Positions 10,998 to 21,811 of a stretch of 64,000 nt of DNA are shown here, piece by piece. The DNA comes from Lophium mytilinum (lineage: Eukaryota; Ascomycota; Dothideomycetes; Mytilinidiales; Mytilinidiaceae). A program made the translations under genes and the position numbers. The notes beneath the pieces are model-generated. The model was not told the origin of the DNA. It searched no databases and worked only from the letters and a program-made list of their open reading frames with translations. Position 1 is the first letter of the stretch; every line of letters begins with the position of its first letter. Location of the stretch: NCBI GenBank assembly GCA_010093605.1, contig MU004191.1, positions 109,112 to 173,111 on the forward strand. Reading direction: 5' to 3'.

Positions 10998-12128
10998 GGC
11001 GAAGGATTAGAATGATGAGATTATTAAAGAATGTGTGTGAGGGCTGTAACAACGATGTAGAAACGATTGGACGCGCTCTAACGAACGCTGGTATAACGAG
11101 TGTATGCGCTGCACAAGACAAACGCGAGGGACAAAAATTGACAGGATGAGGTCTGAGTAGGGAATGGAGTGCGGTGAGTTTGTATATGAAAATAAGCACG
11201 GTTCAAGGGCGTTGCACTAGAGGGTGTCCGGCCGGAGTCGAGACAGGAGGCTCTGCCAAAGCGAGTCGAGTGCCACGCACCACGACGCCACGGCGGCTTT
11301 AAACCGAATGGCTGTGAATTCTAGAGCCTCTCGTCTCTTCACGGATGCTTAGCGGTGTCGCTAGACTATTCAGGTACCGTCTCCTGCTGCCCGGGCCGGC
11401 TGTGACTGGTGCCTGGCATGGAGGATACTTAGCTCTCTGGCTCAGGCATGGCAGGTCTCTCGTAGCTGGCCAGCAGGAGGGAGAAGCGGGCGACGCGTTG
11501 TTGATGTTGATGTTGGCACATGGTGTGAAGGTAAGGTCAGGGGCACGGTAAGGCGAGCTGGTTCTAGATTTTAGTGTGGACCCTGCGTGCATCAGTAGTC
11601 AGGGGCAGACCGAATTTCAATATTCCCCATCAACGCCACCAAGCTGGCGGCTGCCTGACCTCAACCCACTAACACGGCGCGGCCGATGCTAGCAAAATAC
11701 GCCGAGACACGGCAGGATGTAGGAAAGAATGAAAAAGCACGTGACATGTAGTCACGTGCGGGCTCCCGCTGGCTTGATGAACGGTCAAGGGAATTGTCCC
11801 GTGGTCTAAGGATTATAACCATAAGCGTAATGGCCGTAGCAATTTGCAGCAGCCTCCGATGAAGTTGCATGGTGTCGAACCCCAGCAAAGACGTTGTACA
11901 GGAGCGAAAAGAGATAGCAGAAACCACGGGATCTTGGCTTCCCGTTAGCCCCCCGCTTCCCACCGTCAATCATCAGCCGTCAGGCCGTCTCAAAGAGCTG
12001 GACAAACACCAAAAGTACCACGATGAGACGAATGCCTTTCACAAGAAAAGTATTCAATCTCGACGTCTCGGACAACGGATCTCCGATCGCAAGCAAAGAG
12101 CCGAAGTAGCACCATCAGCATCGTCTCG
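10998..12128. other. Divergent promoter region, about 1.1 kb
   Basis: The region lies between the adhesin-like gene (minus) and the small F-box-like gene (plus) and must hold both promoters. It contains a CACGTG inverted repeat listed separately. No further gene is supported. Confidence 0.5.
11738..11760. promoter_or_regulatory. Inverted repeat carrying two CACGTG boxes
   Basis: Arms gcacgtgac (11738-11746) and gtcacgtgc (11752-11760) are perfect reverse complements with a 5-base spacer. Each arm contains the palindrome CACGTG, the usual site of bHLH factors such as Cbf1, Pho4 or SREBP-like proteins. It lies about 370 bp before the gene at 12129 and 740 bp before the adhesin-like gene. Confidence 0.5.
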
Positions 12129-12926
12129 ATGCCTCGTGGCCTCTTGACTACCCACGATGTTAAAGAACGCGATAGAGCCACTTTAATGACCTTGCCCGTT
12201 GAGCTTCGGCTCCAAATCTACAACCACCTTCTCATAAGCCGCTTCGACCGATCGGAACACCCCTCGTGGGCAGTCGGGGCCACAACCCGAAAACTAGTGT
12301 CGCTCGATATGCCTCAGGCTCCGCAATACAGAACGATGGAACCAAGCATACTGCAGACGTGCAAGCAGATATATCGTGAAGCAAATCCTGTACTTTATTC
12401 GCAGAACGTCTTTAAGATCAGCGAGCCGGAACAGATGTTTCAACTCAGCGCGCAGATTGGGCCTGTGAATCTTAAGTTAATGAAGAGACTTAAAATTATC
12501 GTGCCCTGGACCGCTGAACTCGTCCCGTGGCTGCAGCTTCTAGATATGTTGGCTATGCAAGCAAGTGGGCTGCGGCATGTAGAGCTTGCATGGGGAGCAG
12601 AGAATGAGTATCCTTGGGCCCACGATCGGAAGAGGGGTTTGGGAGATAGCCTGGACTTTCTACGCGCTTTGGGAAATGTTCAAGGACTGAAGAAGCTGGT
12701 CATCAAAGGATGTTATGCGAAGAACTGGCCGGTGTACTTGAAGGAGAGAATGGGTGGGCAAGTAGTGCAGGCTATATGTGGCGACTGTCGCGACGAGCCC
12801 GAGTCAGGGGTGTGGGACCTGAATGATGACGAGTTGCAAGATGACGAGTTGATGCTTGAGTATGATGACAGGGATTTGAAGAAATTCGAGAAGTATCAGC
12901 AGGGAACAGAAGACTTGATGCCGTAA
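12129..12926 (+). CDS. Small F-box-like / DUF7730-type protein
   Basis: Single exon, 265 residues. The motif LPVELRLQIYNHLL (about residues 22-35) followed by ILQTCKQIYREANPVLYSQN is typical of a large fungal group with an F-box-like start. In that group the protein presents substrates to, or resembles adaptors of, SCF ubiquitin ligases, but most members are uncharacterised. The middle has Leu-rich helical stretches (LKLMKRLKIIVPW). The last 50 residues are very acidic (DLNDDELQDDELMLEYDD). Translation may start at 12129 or at the second ATG at 12186, just before the motif. Function unknown. Confidence 0.6.
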   Translation: MPRGLLTTHDVKERDRATLMTLPVELRLQIYNHLLISRFDRSEHPSWAVGATTRKLVSLDMPQAPQYRTMEPSILQTCKQIYREANPVLYSQNVFKISEPEQMFQLSAQIGPVNLKLMKRLKIIVPWTAELVPWLQLLDMLAMQASGLRHVELAWGAENEYPWAHDRKRGLGDSLDFLRALGNVQGLKKLVIKGCYAKNWPVYLKERMGGQVVQAICGDCRDEPESGVWDLNDDELQDDELMLEYDDRDLKKFEKYQQGTEDLMP

Positions 12927-13233
12927 CGGGCCATGAAAAGGGAATTCATGTTCAACCTTATCTTCGACTTCACACCCGCTCGTCGACATGTCATCAACCA
13001 TTCGCCTTCATTTCTACTAACAGCATACGGGGATCAAAGGAGCTTGGATTTCGCCGGAAGTATTCTACAAGAGCATCTGGCTTCCGAAAACAAATCCACT
13101 AGAAGTGGAAATCCCCCGATACACTTTCTCCATCATCAATTGAACTGTATCAGCCTATCACACACACCCCGAACTCCCAGCTCCGGAACTCCGCCCTAGC
13201 ACCTCCACTCAGGCTAGACCCGCTATCCTCACT

Positions 13234-15231
13234 TCATCCCTTCCTCGGGCTAATCAACAGCGGCAACTTCACCCTCGACGAAATCACGCTATCTTTAATC
13301 GACGACGCATATGTCGATGGATCATAGCTCGGAGCGAATTTCATGTCGAAGGCTCTCACCAGTGCCGCAGTAACATCGCAAAGCTCCATGTAAGCCAAAT
13401 GCTTCCCGACACACGAGTACGGACCGTGCGAGAACGTCATGAAGGCGTTGCGGTCGAAGGGCTCGGGTCCTTCGCCTAGCCATCTCTCGGGAATGAACTC
13501 GTCGGGCTTCCCGTAGTAACGTGCGTCGCGTTGGAGCTCATAGGCGCCGATTCCGACGTTCATGTTGCCGGGGATGTAGGTGCCGTCGATGGTGATGCCC
13601 TCGGGTGGGGTGGTGCGGTGCATTAAACCGCTTCCACTGAGTGAAACTGTTAGCTGGCGCCGGTTAGAAAACTAGAGCAGTGGAATTTACATAGGCGGTA
13701 AGATGCGCAGAGCCTCCCTAACGATTGCGTTCAGGTAGGCGAATTGTGACAAGGTTTGATGGTTTAGGGGACCGTGATATGGGTCGATTTCTGCCTTTAG
13801 CTTTGCCATTTTTTCTGGGTTTGCTATTAACATGTAGATGATAGTCCTGGGGAGTTAGTCAGGTATAATGTCTATGAGCAAGGAGGTATAAGTCTTACGC
13901 CAAACTACTCGATGTGGTATCTGAGCCTGGAGGAAGATGTCAGTAACTATGCCCCATTACCAACACTGGCTGTACTTACCTCCAATCGAAAGCATAAGAG
14001 ACTCCACGACAAGGTCCGGTTCCGAATACTTCTTCTTGGTAACCCTATCTTCAACCAGAAGATAGCTAAACACATCTTTCACAGTCTGCCCTAGCGGCAA
14101 CCGTTCCCTGACCCTCTCCTTGGCAAACGTAAAGAGCCCCTCCGCCGCCTTATTCCTCGGAATGAAAGCGAAGATCGTCGCAATCCAAGGAATCGTACTG
14201 ATCATACCACCAAACACCGCAAACCCCTGGACAATCGTCATATAATCATGCTCCTTCCCATGCTTAAGCATCTCGAAACTCTTCCCAAACCTACCCTCCA
14301 GTCAGCCACGATCCCCAAGGAAACGACAACCGAAAATCCAACTTACCCGAGGTCTCCCATGATATCAAACGTAAAGAACGACAAATAGAGGCCGAGATCC
14401 ACCACACCCTCCTTACTCCGCTCCGTCACCTCCCTGATAAGCTCATCCACGAAATGCATCACCCGCGGCTCGTAGCCACGAAGCGCCTTCGTGTTGAACC
14501 CCGCTTCCCAAATCCGTCGCTTCCAGAGATGTTCTGACGGGGTTTCGTTCTGGAGGAACCGCTCGTGGCTACCCATCACGCTGCCCTCGTAGAAAGGTCC
14601 TTTGGTGCATTTGGTAGAGGTGCTGTAGAGGGCCTGGATGGCGTGCACGTTGCAGACGTCGATCTCCCGCGGCCCCACGCGAACGAAGTCGCCGTATTTC
14701 TGGTGCAGTGCGCGAGTGGTTCGGTGGTAGTTGCCGCTGTATAGAGTGAAGAAGGCCCAGAACTTGGTGAGGGAAGCCCAGTAGGGGCCGGGAAAGTGGC
14801 GGGCGCGGTGGAAGAAGCGGCGGTAGATGGCGATGGACAGGCTGGATTTGTCAGGCCGAATAGTACGTAAGCGCTTTGCTTTACTCACAAAAGTGTCACG
14901 GTGTAGAGGAGATTGATCTTGAAGACTAATGAAAGTAGAGAGGCAGAGCTATCGTGGCTGCCGCTCGATGATTCGAGTAGCTTGTAGAGGCCTGCATTGG
15001 CAAGGAGACTGAGGATCAAGACCTCGTGAGGCTGTGGTTCGTATAGCTGTGTTATTGCGTGTGTGCCCTAAAGTAAGTCAACATCGCTCTTACTTGCAAC
15101 ATACACAGTCGTAGAGCCATCAAACCTACCAGCGCTGCCGCAACTGCGGATGGATAAGTTGGCGATTCCTTGAGAAATGTGAGGGCTTGGTGGCCTGCCA
15201 CGAGGGCAGATGCGTACAGCTCTTCAGCCAT
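13234..15231 (-). CDS. Cytochrome P450 monooxygenase with multi-helix N-terminus
   Basis: Seven exons by hand: 15094-15231, 14889-15046, 14347-14841, 13980-14290, 13899-13926, 13691-13846, 13234-13636. Phases agree and give 562 residues. All P450 landmarks are present: the start of the catalytic part RRFFHRARHFPGP, GDLGFGKSF, the I-helix GGSDTTSSS (over exons 4-5), the K-helix EALR, the FIPERWL motif and the haem loop FSHGPYSCVGK with the Cys ligand. Two or three hydrophobic segments precede the FPGP motif, an N-terminus also known from tryprostatin B 6-hydroxylase-like P450s. It is expected in the ER membrane with NADPH-P450 reductase. The substrate is unknown. The 28-bp exon 5 is easily missed by gene finders. 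The gene lies 490 bp downstream of an ERG26-type gene on the same strand. Confidence 0.9.
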
Positions 15232-15630
15232 TCTCAAAGATATGCCAGTTGATTTCGAGGACAAGTCTAGATATCATGGTGGTACATACTTCACTGATAA
15301 GTATGGCTCGTGCGGGGCCCCGCAATACTTTTTCTCCCATAACCTCCGTCCTTCATTTGATTATCGGTCCTTAACCCGTATGGATTAAATTATGCCACGC
15401 GATAGATGAGAATAGCAGGGGCGGAAGGGCTACATCTTCAAAATTTCGTGCATAACGTTCGGGTCGGCTCCTTAGGTTCCGCTGAACAGACTACATCCGC
15501 CATCATGTTGCAATGAATAGGCCTTCAAGTTTACTTTTCCGTGATATTCTCTCCGTTCCATGGCGTCGATCATGGTGGGTTTACTGTCATCTAAGTCTCG
15601 ACAGCCTTAAGTGGACAATCTGTAAGCATA

Positions 15631-15638
15631 TCACGTGA
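15631..15638. promoter_or_regulatory. TCACGTGA palindrome upstream of the P450
   Basis: A perfect 8-base palindrome with CACGTG core, 400 bp before the P450 start codon and just after the ERG26-type stop. It may be a bHLH site; position alone is weak evidence. Confidence 0.3.
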
Positions 15639-15721
15639 TCGTCGGTAGATTTCGGGACTTCAACGGCAGTGTCAAGAATTGTGCAACAGAATTACGAACA
15701 GTGCTCTCCTATCTGTCATAG

Positions 15722-16884
15722 TTATACTGTCTTCTTTCCATCCTCCTTGAACGACCCTCCTGCCCTCTTAATCGCATCTGGTAGGCTAACTATCGGCTTA
15801 TATCCCAGCACCCTTTTCGCCTTGTCAATATTATACGTCCTTGTCATGGTGCTATACCGGATAGCCAAGCTTTCCATCGAAGAAGTCTTGCGCCCAAAGC
15901 TCGAGATCCAAATCCACCACTCAGTCGCAATGGCCAACCCAAGCATCAAGCCCCTCGGGAGACTCCGCACCTTTTCCCGATCCGTTGGATAGCCCGCCGC
16001 ATCCCCAATCTGTCGCGCAAACTCCCAGAACGTGATATGCTGGTCATTAGTAATTAAGAACCCCTCCCCACCGACTTTGAGGTTCGGCGCAGGCTCCTTC
16101 TCGAAGCTCTCTAGTAGCTTCTGCGCAGCAAGGAAATGCGCATGAATCACGTTCTCGTTGAAAGTCCAGTCGAACAGGTTCTGCCCGTCCCCAATCTGCA
16201 CCTTCAGCTTCCCGGCCTTGGCGCTGTCGGCAAAGCGCTGGGCTGACGGATCGCGCTCGCCAAAGATGCCGGAGGGCCGAATGGTGGCCGTCAGCATGGT
16301 GCCGGGCGAGTTGCTGTCGAGCACGAGTTGGTCGGCTAGGGCTTTGGTGTGCGAGTACATTTCGCGTTGCACAGGCATGTAGAGCAGGGGGCTGTGTTCG
16401 TCGGCTTCGATTAGGTCGTGGAAGGAGTCGTGCACGACGGAGGCGCTGGAGGTGTAGACGAAGGCTTTTGTGCCGTGCTCCTGCGACAATTGGTTAGATG
16501 CTTGATTTGAAAGGTTTCAGGTCGTGATGTTTCACGTGACCCGATGAGACCCAGACTTACCTTCGCGCTCTGTACCAGGGTTCGTGTCCCCTCAACATTG
16601 ACTTTCAGATAAAGCGGAAGATCGGACAATGCCGGTGGAGGCGATGCGGTATGGAAAACGACCTGCGGCCGAGCCTTGCTCATCGCCTCATCAACCTGGC
16701 TCTTGTTTGTGATATCCACATCGTAATAGTCCACGCCCGGCTGGCGGTTTTGCGTGGTATTCAAATCAAACACGGACACTTTTGGCTGAGGCTCTAGCTT
16801 CAAAAGCTGCTTGACGACGTTGTGACCGAGATTGCCACAGCCGCCGATTACTAGGGCGGAGGTAATGCTTTGTTTGCTGGACAT
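15722..16884 (-). CDS. ERG26: ERG26-type sterol-4-alpha-carboxylate 3-dehydrogenase (3-beta-HSD family)
   Basis: Two exons, 16561-16884 and 15722-16480 (intron 80 nt), 360 residues. The Rossmann motif VIGGCGNLGHNVV opens the protein; the YSHTK motif is the catalytic YxxxK. Family landmarks match Erg26 in order: ASPPP, VNVEGTRTLVQSAK, FVYTSSASV, RPSGIFGERD, QIGDGQNLFDWTF with NVIHAHFLAAQKLL, FLITNDQHITFWEFARQI, and a C-terminal YNIDKAKRVLGYKP. Erg26 oxidises and decarboxylates C4-carboxysterols with NAD in the ER, as part of the Erg25-26-27-28 complex. Pezizomycotina often have extra copies, so this may be a paralog with another sterol or steroid-like substrate. The divergent neighbour is ERG28. 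Confidence 0.8.
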
Positions 16885-17763
16885 ATTGATATAGGAAGAT
16901 TAGTAGAACAGAGAGGACGAGAAAGTCGGGAGAATGTAGGTGATTGCAAGAGCTTATGTCTAATTACCGTTCCGGCCCGCACGTCGCAAAGCAGACCTGG
17001 CAGGGAAGTCGCATTCGCTATCCGTTCAGGCTTATATGCGGCCCGGGCTCAGATAAAGTGGCCCGCACATCCGGCCTGGACGTAACTTTTCTCCGACTCT
17101 CGTCGACCCGGATAGCACGATAGCGAGGCCGCCTGGGCATCTGAAGTGCCTTTGTGTTCGTATTACCTATGTAATTCTTCCCAGGTCTTATGAAGTAATG
17201 AGTCGGCATCTATATGTAGGGCCTTCTACGCGATTCGAAGAGGTAGGAACTCGATCTGTGAAATAACATGATTTGTCCATCTAGTTGTGGGCTGTGAAAC
17301 CTCAGAATTTGAGGTTGCACAACTGAAATGCGGATTGCAGAGTCCCGAGAACGAACCCCTCATTGCGAGGGGCAGGGGTCTCGGCCGAGCTAGTATATTG
17401 CGGGGTATGCATATGCCCCTGGCTTCACAACTTGCCCCTCCAGCCTTCGTATATACCGATTCGGACCGAAGTGAACCTCGAAGCTCCCTAGTCTTCGACG
17501 TCGTGGAGCAGTCAGCAAGTTATTATCATAAAGCCGGGTTTCCGGGTAATGCATCTGCTTTAATAATTCGCAGCCGCCCGGGTTCGCATCATCAGCCTCT
17601 TACCCCGTACCTTTTGTGTCAGCATCTACTATCGATTCTCATTTCTCATTTTCAGTCCCCCGCTTTCAACGAATTGCAATTGTGGTAAACATTTGAGCTC
17701 CAACTTTCATTCATTCATACAAATCGCTCATAGGATCGATTATAGTTAGAAACGAACCCGAAA
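16885..17763. other. Divergent promoter region between ERG26-type gene and ERG28
   Basis: About 880 bp separate the two start codons. Both genes are transcribed outwards, so the region holds both promoters. I see no additional gene. Confidence 0.6.
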
Positions 17764-18295
17764 ATGGCGGCATCCGATGTACTATCCGCTCTTATTCCCA
17801 GCGCCCCCGGCCTCCTTCCTTACTGGCTCCTCATCGTTCGTCCCCTCTTACCTTGCTCCCTCATATAGATCCTTTCATCTAACCAGTTACCAGACTTCTG
17901 CCTTCTCGATATTAAACTTCGTCGCCTGTTACACCTCTCCCCCTTTCTTCCTCCGCACTTACTCCAACCCGTATCCCAACGCCCCTCCCTCAAAACCGAA
18001 CACGCGCTCTTCTCAAAAATCTTCCGCCTCCGCTTCGGATTCTACTGTTCTTCCCGCCCGCATTTTCGGCACCTGGACCCTGCTCGCCTGCATTCTCCGA
18101 ACCTGGGCCGCTTACGCTCCCGATCATACCGATATCTACGTCATCACGATTTGCACTTATCTCATTGCCCTGGGCCATTTCACGAGCGAGTGGTTGATTT
18201 ACGGGACGATGACTTTGAAAGGTGGATTGGCGCCGCCGCTTTTCTTCTCGACGACCACGACGGCGTGGATGTTGGCGAACTGGGGGACGTATTAA
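17764..18295 (+). CDS. ERG28: ERG28, scaffold of the sterol C4-demethylation complex
   Basis: Two exons, 17764-17835 and 17894-18295, 157 residues. The start reads MAASDVLSALIPSAPGLLPY then WLLI, joined to TSAFSILNFVACYTSPP. The second exon has the Erg28 signature: ARIFGTWTLLACILRTWAAY, YLIALGHFTSEWLIYGTM and a final helix FFSTTTTAWMLANWGTY. Erg28 is a four-helix ER membrane protein that tethers Erg25, Erg26 and Erg27. A hydrophilic Ser/Pro loop (PPSKPNTRSSQKSSASASDS) separates helix 2 and the conserved part. The donor of the only intron (gttcgt) is weak, so that junction is the least sure. A frame without the intron would lose the conserved N-terminus. Confidence 0.85.
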
Positions 18296-18734
18296 AGTGT
18301 GGATGGGGATGGAACGTCGATAACACGGCAATCAGAACGAACTAGCTTCTTAGCTATGGTCATGGTGCTCCGGATCTTGGAGGTAATTGCATCTTCCGTG
18401 GGCTGTCGCCTGTGAGGAGGGTATACACATTGTGATAGACGTTTACACCACAGTGCTTTCCACAATGCCATATGTGGAAGGACAGAGGATTTTATGTACG
18501 ACGAGATTAACAATGATAGAGCTATGGCTCATATCCCGATTCTATTATAGGCTTCTCGCATTTCAAGGTTTATCGACACAAATGGAGACGAGGACCAGGT
18601 ACCAAGATTGCGTGCACCACATCCCTAATTAGACATTGTTCAGGCCCTGTATGTACTTGTAAAAACACAATGCTAGGCGGCTTAGTATATAACGACCCTG
18701 ATCGATTCAGCTATCTCTTCATCACACAGGCTGC
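18296..18734. other. Intergenic between ERG28 and the PARP-like gene
   Basis: Short region on the way from the ERG28 stop to the next start codon; no gene seen. Confidence 0.5.
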
Positions 18735-19910
18735 ATGCATTCGTTTTCGCTTGTTAAGAAAACCACTGCAATCACAGCAACCTCAACCATGCCAGGTCCA
18801 CGAACATTGGAGCGATACAGTCGCATTGCTCACGCTCCTCTGAGCACATACATCCTGAAACTGGACATTTGTCGACAATACCAGGAGTTCGACCTGGATG
18901 AAATGCCGCCAGTACCTCAAGTTCCTTCGCTGCTCTTGGAGGATCTTGAAGAGTCCCCTCGTAAGGAAGACTGCGTCGCTCTTGTGAGCGGCTCTGACGC
19001 ATTTGCTGGCTGCAAGGATGTTTGGGTCCAGTCTATCACGGAGCAGATCGCCGGAATCAAGCTAGCTCGGGATGACCTTGTGCACATTGACCTCGTTCAA
19101 AATGGCGATGAGCTCGTGGCCCACCTTCAATGGCCACTTGCATCTCCGGCAAGCGAATCCGGCCTGGCATACTCAAACTTGTGTGCCACATCTGGAGAAG
19201 TCCTATGGAGCCACCCAGCCGACTATGAGATGATAAACATTCCACCTGTTGACTTCCGGATGTTTTCCGATGCTGAAGCCTTTGGATGGCGAAAGGTAAG
19301 TGTGACAAACATCCTTCACCCTCGGCTCTATGATCGGTTTCTGGCATCAAAGTATGCACTGGCTACCAAGTTCAGCAGCTTCTCCAATCAGGCTCTCGCG
19401 GAATGCGTTCCGTATTCCCATCGTACTCAGACCGGCGATAAAGATGCGGACAAGAAGAACTTAGTCCGTTTCCTGACGCAAGCTCGAATTTCATTCCACG
19501 GAGGGAATGCCGGCTTCAAAGACGCTTCGCATTCGAACATCGTTCAAACAACTACCGACGTCTACATTGCACTCGGTGACAGCGATTGGCAGACCGGCTC
19601 TGGCCCCTCGAAAGTCAAGCGCATTCTCGTATGTGCTACATTGCTTGGACGAACTGCTCGTGTCAATGACAATCATACAGTCGCGGATGGCTTCTCGGTA
19701 CCTGGTAGTAGCGCTCATGCCGACACCCTACTCACGAAGGAGGATTGGCTACATGCTGACGCTGGCCAGGTTCTTCCTTTGTATGAAATCGAGTATGTGT
19801 GGACACCACAAAAGCAGCAGCACCTTGATGCATATGCATTGCATGCTTCCGGTCTTCTCACGGGCTTCGATCGGGCAAGACTGCCCTCCGAATGGTGCCG
19901 CGTGCTCTAA
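18735..19910 (+). CDS. Protein with possible PARP-like ADP-ribosyltransferase fold
   Basis: Single exon, 391 residues (second in-frame ATG at 18789). I recognise no close family, but residues about 185-355 follow the order of a PARP catalytic domain. VSVTNILHPRLYDRFLASK resembles the entry strand and helix. PYSHRT (226-231) sits where HGT/S is expected. FHGGNAGFKDASHSN (254-268) resembles the GxYFAxDASYS loop. KRILVCATLLGR (295-306) resembles the strand before the D-loop end, HADTLL the yDSv segment, and GQVLPLYEIEYV (344-355) the closing QxxPxYxIxY strand. The usual His-Tyr-Glu triad is not intact: the HG pair and the YFA tyrosine are replaced. So it may be a divergent mono-ADP-ribosyltransferase or an inactive relative. 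The first 180 residues are unassigned. This is a motif reading by eye. Confidence 0.4.
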   Translation: MHSFSLVKKTTAITATSTMPGPRTLERYSRIAHAPLSTYILKLDICRQYQEFDLDEMPPVPQVPSLLLEDLEESPRKEDCVALVSGSDAFAGCKDVWVQSITEQIAGIKLARDDLVHIDLVQNGDELVAHLQWPLASPASESGLAYSNLCATSGEVLWSHPADYEMINIPPVDFRMFSDAEAFGWRKVSVTNILHPRLYDRFLASKYALATKFSSFSNQALAECVPYSHRTQTGDKDADKKNLVRFLTQARISFHGGNAGFKDASHSNIVQTTTDVYIALGDSDWQTGSGPSKVKRILVCATLLGRTARVNDNHTVADGFSVPGSSAHADTLLTKEDWLHADAGQVLPLYEIEYVWTPQKQQHLDAYALHASGLLTGFDRARLPSEWCRVL

Positions 19911-21015
19911 GTCTTCTTGGATTCTGCCTTCAGTGAGCTAGACTGATGGGGTCCTGAGACCAAGCTGTTCCACCTGCCGACCATCCATGTGGGCATCTCA
20001 CAGATGCTAACTTAGGTAACTATCAATCAACCAAACTACCTCTCAATTCAGGTAGGTACCTGTCTCACACACTACAATCTCCACGTGATCCCTAAGTGCT
20101 TGACCATTTCCTATTTCATTGTAATATTCTGAGCCGTACTGACAAGTTACCGCCCTTACTAGTGAGAACTACACATGTACAATGTCGTCTAGCTTCCACT
20201 TTGAGTTGTCCATATATCTATTTTGAGAGTGTTATGCTTATGTAATTGTACCTAAAGCTCCGCAACGACCGCACGCCAACCTTCTTTCGCCGACATCAAC
20301 GCCTCCAAGGCAGCTCTAACCACAACAATCTATGAGAAGCTTATGATTCTTTCCAAATACTAGAGACGGCAACTCGGAACATGCACTCCAAGGATGATGG
20401 AGTCTTTATCATATCTAACTTTTACAGGCTTGGTGTAAGCTACGGTGCTCAATTGATCGGGGCAAAACCAACCGCTCAGGTCAAGATCCAGAAGCACAGT
20501 ACTCGCAGATGTTGTTTGCGGCCAATCGGGTTCTTTCAACATTGTCAAAAGCATTCTCGCCAGTCTTTGTGTTGTCACGTGACATATCTCAAACTTCTAT
20601 GTCATCTCTTTCTTTTCACATCCAAACTCTAGAAACACTGGCCTCTACTACTACTTTGAGTTTGGAAAGCATGGCTGAATGCAGGAGCAAGACCTCCTAG
20701 TCGATAGGGCTGCATAAAGGTGTAAAGTTTGGCTTTGTTACTTGCCGCATTAGGACGGCGTTCCATTCGTCAACACCAATATGAACCTTCATGGCGGAGT
20801 TCCTCACAATTTAGGATCTAACACCCCGCCCGAAGAGGCCTCGCTGTGGATGACGCCAAGAACGCTGAGCTCTTACCTGAGTAGGTCACCTTTTGGTGGC
20901 TGAATGTGAGAACGCAACCGTCCACCTCGCAGCTTCTCTTTCAAGCCCTATGATATTTAGTCTATCGAACCCCTCCCCCACCTAACAAACTGACTAGGCT
21001 CCCAAGTCACCGAAC
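19911..21015. other. Intergenic, about 1.1 kb, no gene seen
   Basis: Open frames at about 20360-20700 on both strands are short and lack features. The last ~150 bp are the leader of the gene at 21016. Confidence 0.5.
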
Positions 21016-21627
21016 ATGTACCTCAAGGCCCTTATTATTCTAAAGTGCTACCTCTGCGGCTTCGGAGCAGCCATCGGCTTCCCCGGCCCAGCACCAACAC
21101 CCGCCCCAGCCCTCCCCATCGCTCGCTCAGCAGAACTCAATAAAGAAGCACGCGACCCATTCGGCCCATTCAACTACGCCTCCTACATCCCACAGGTCGA
21201 ATCCTACATTAGCAAATACGCGAGCGACATCCCCGCGGACATCAGATCTGAATATGTCGCCATCCCTTCTAACATCGACTCCCTCATCAGCGACTTCGCC
21301 ACGGCCCTTCCCTCGGATGCGTTGTCGTATATCAGCGAATATGCCTCTGAGTACGAGTCGTATGTGAGCGAGTTCGCTACGCTTCGCAGTGATATTCGTA
21401 GCGATATTCGCAGTGATCGTACTAATTCGCGCACGACGGATACCGCTAGTTCTAAGGAAACTGGAAGTGACTCGAGGACGTCGACGGCGACGGCGACGGT
21501 GACGGGGCAGAACGCTAATGCGGCTGCTGCTGCTACTACTTCGGGGAATGGGGCGGTGGCTACAGGGGCGGTGGGATCGGGTATGGGGGGTCTTGTTGTA
21601 GCGGTGGCTGTAGTTATGCTGGGCTGA
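21016..21627 (+). CDS. Small secreted Ser/Ala-rich protein, probably GPI-anchored
   Basis: Single exon, 203 residues. An N-terminal hydrophobic stretch (LKALIILKCYLCGFGAAIG) looks like a signal peptide. The middle has repeated amphipathic short units around SYISKYASDIPADI, SLISDFATALPSDALSYISE and YESYVSEFA, spaced about 20-30 residues apart. A Ser/Thr/Ala-rich stretch follows (TATATVTGQNANAAAAATTS). A C-terminal hydrophobic tail (GMGGLVVAVAVVMLG) after a small-residue stretch fits a GPI attachment signal. No catalytic motif is seen; this layout is common among fungal surface proteins of unknown role. Confidence 0.65.
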   Translation: MYLKALIILKCYLCGFGAAIGFPGPAPTPAPALPIARSAELNKEARDPFGPFNYASYIPQVESYISKYASDIPADIRSEYVAIPSNIDSLISDFATALPSDALSYISEYASEYESYVSEFATLRSDIRSDIRSDRTNSRTTDTASSKETGSDSRTSTATATVTGQNANAAAAATTSGNGAVATGAVGSGMGGLVVAVAVVMLG

Positions 21628-21811
21628 GGATTCTCTCCGTTTCGGTTTACGAATTGACGCCCGTGATTATCGAAGTTAGTAATAACAAAGTTGCGTTCTA
21701 TTCTGTTCCACACAATGATGTGTTGATCCCTTGGCCCTAGGAAATCTTATCGCATCGAACCCCGTGGTTCTCTCAACATGAGACATGAAGTAGCTACTTC
21801 CTAAGCTCCTT

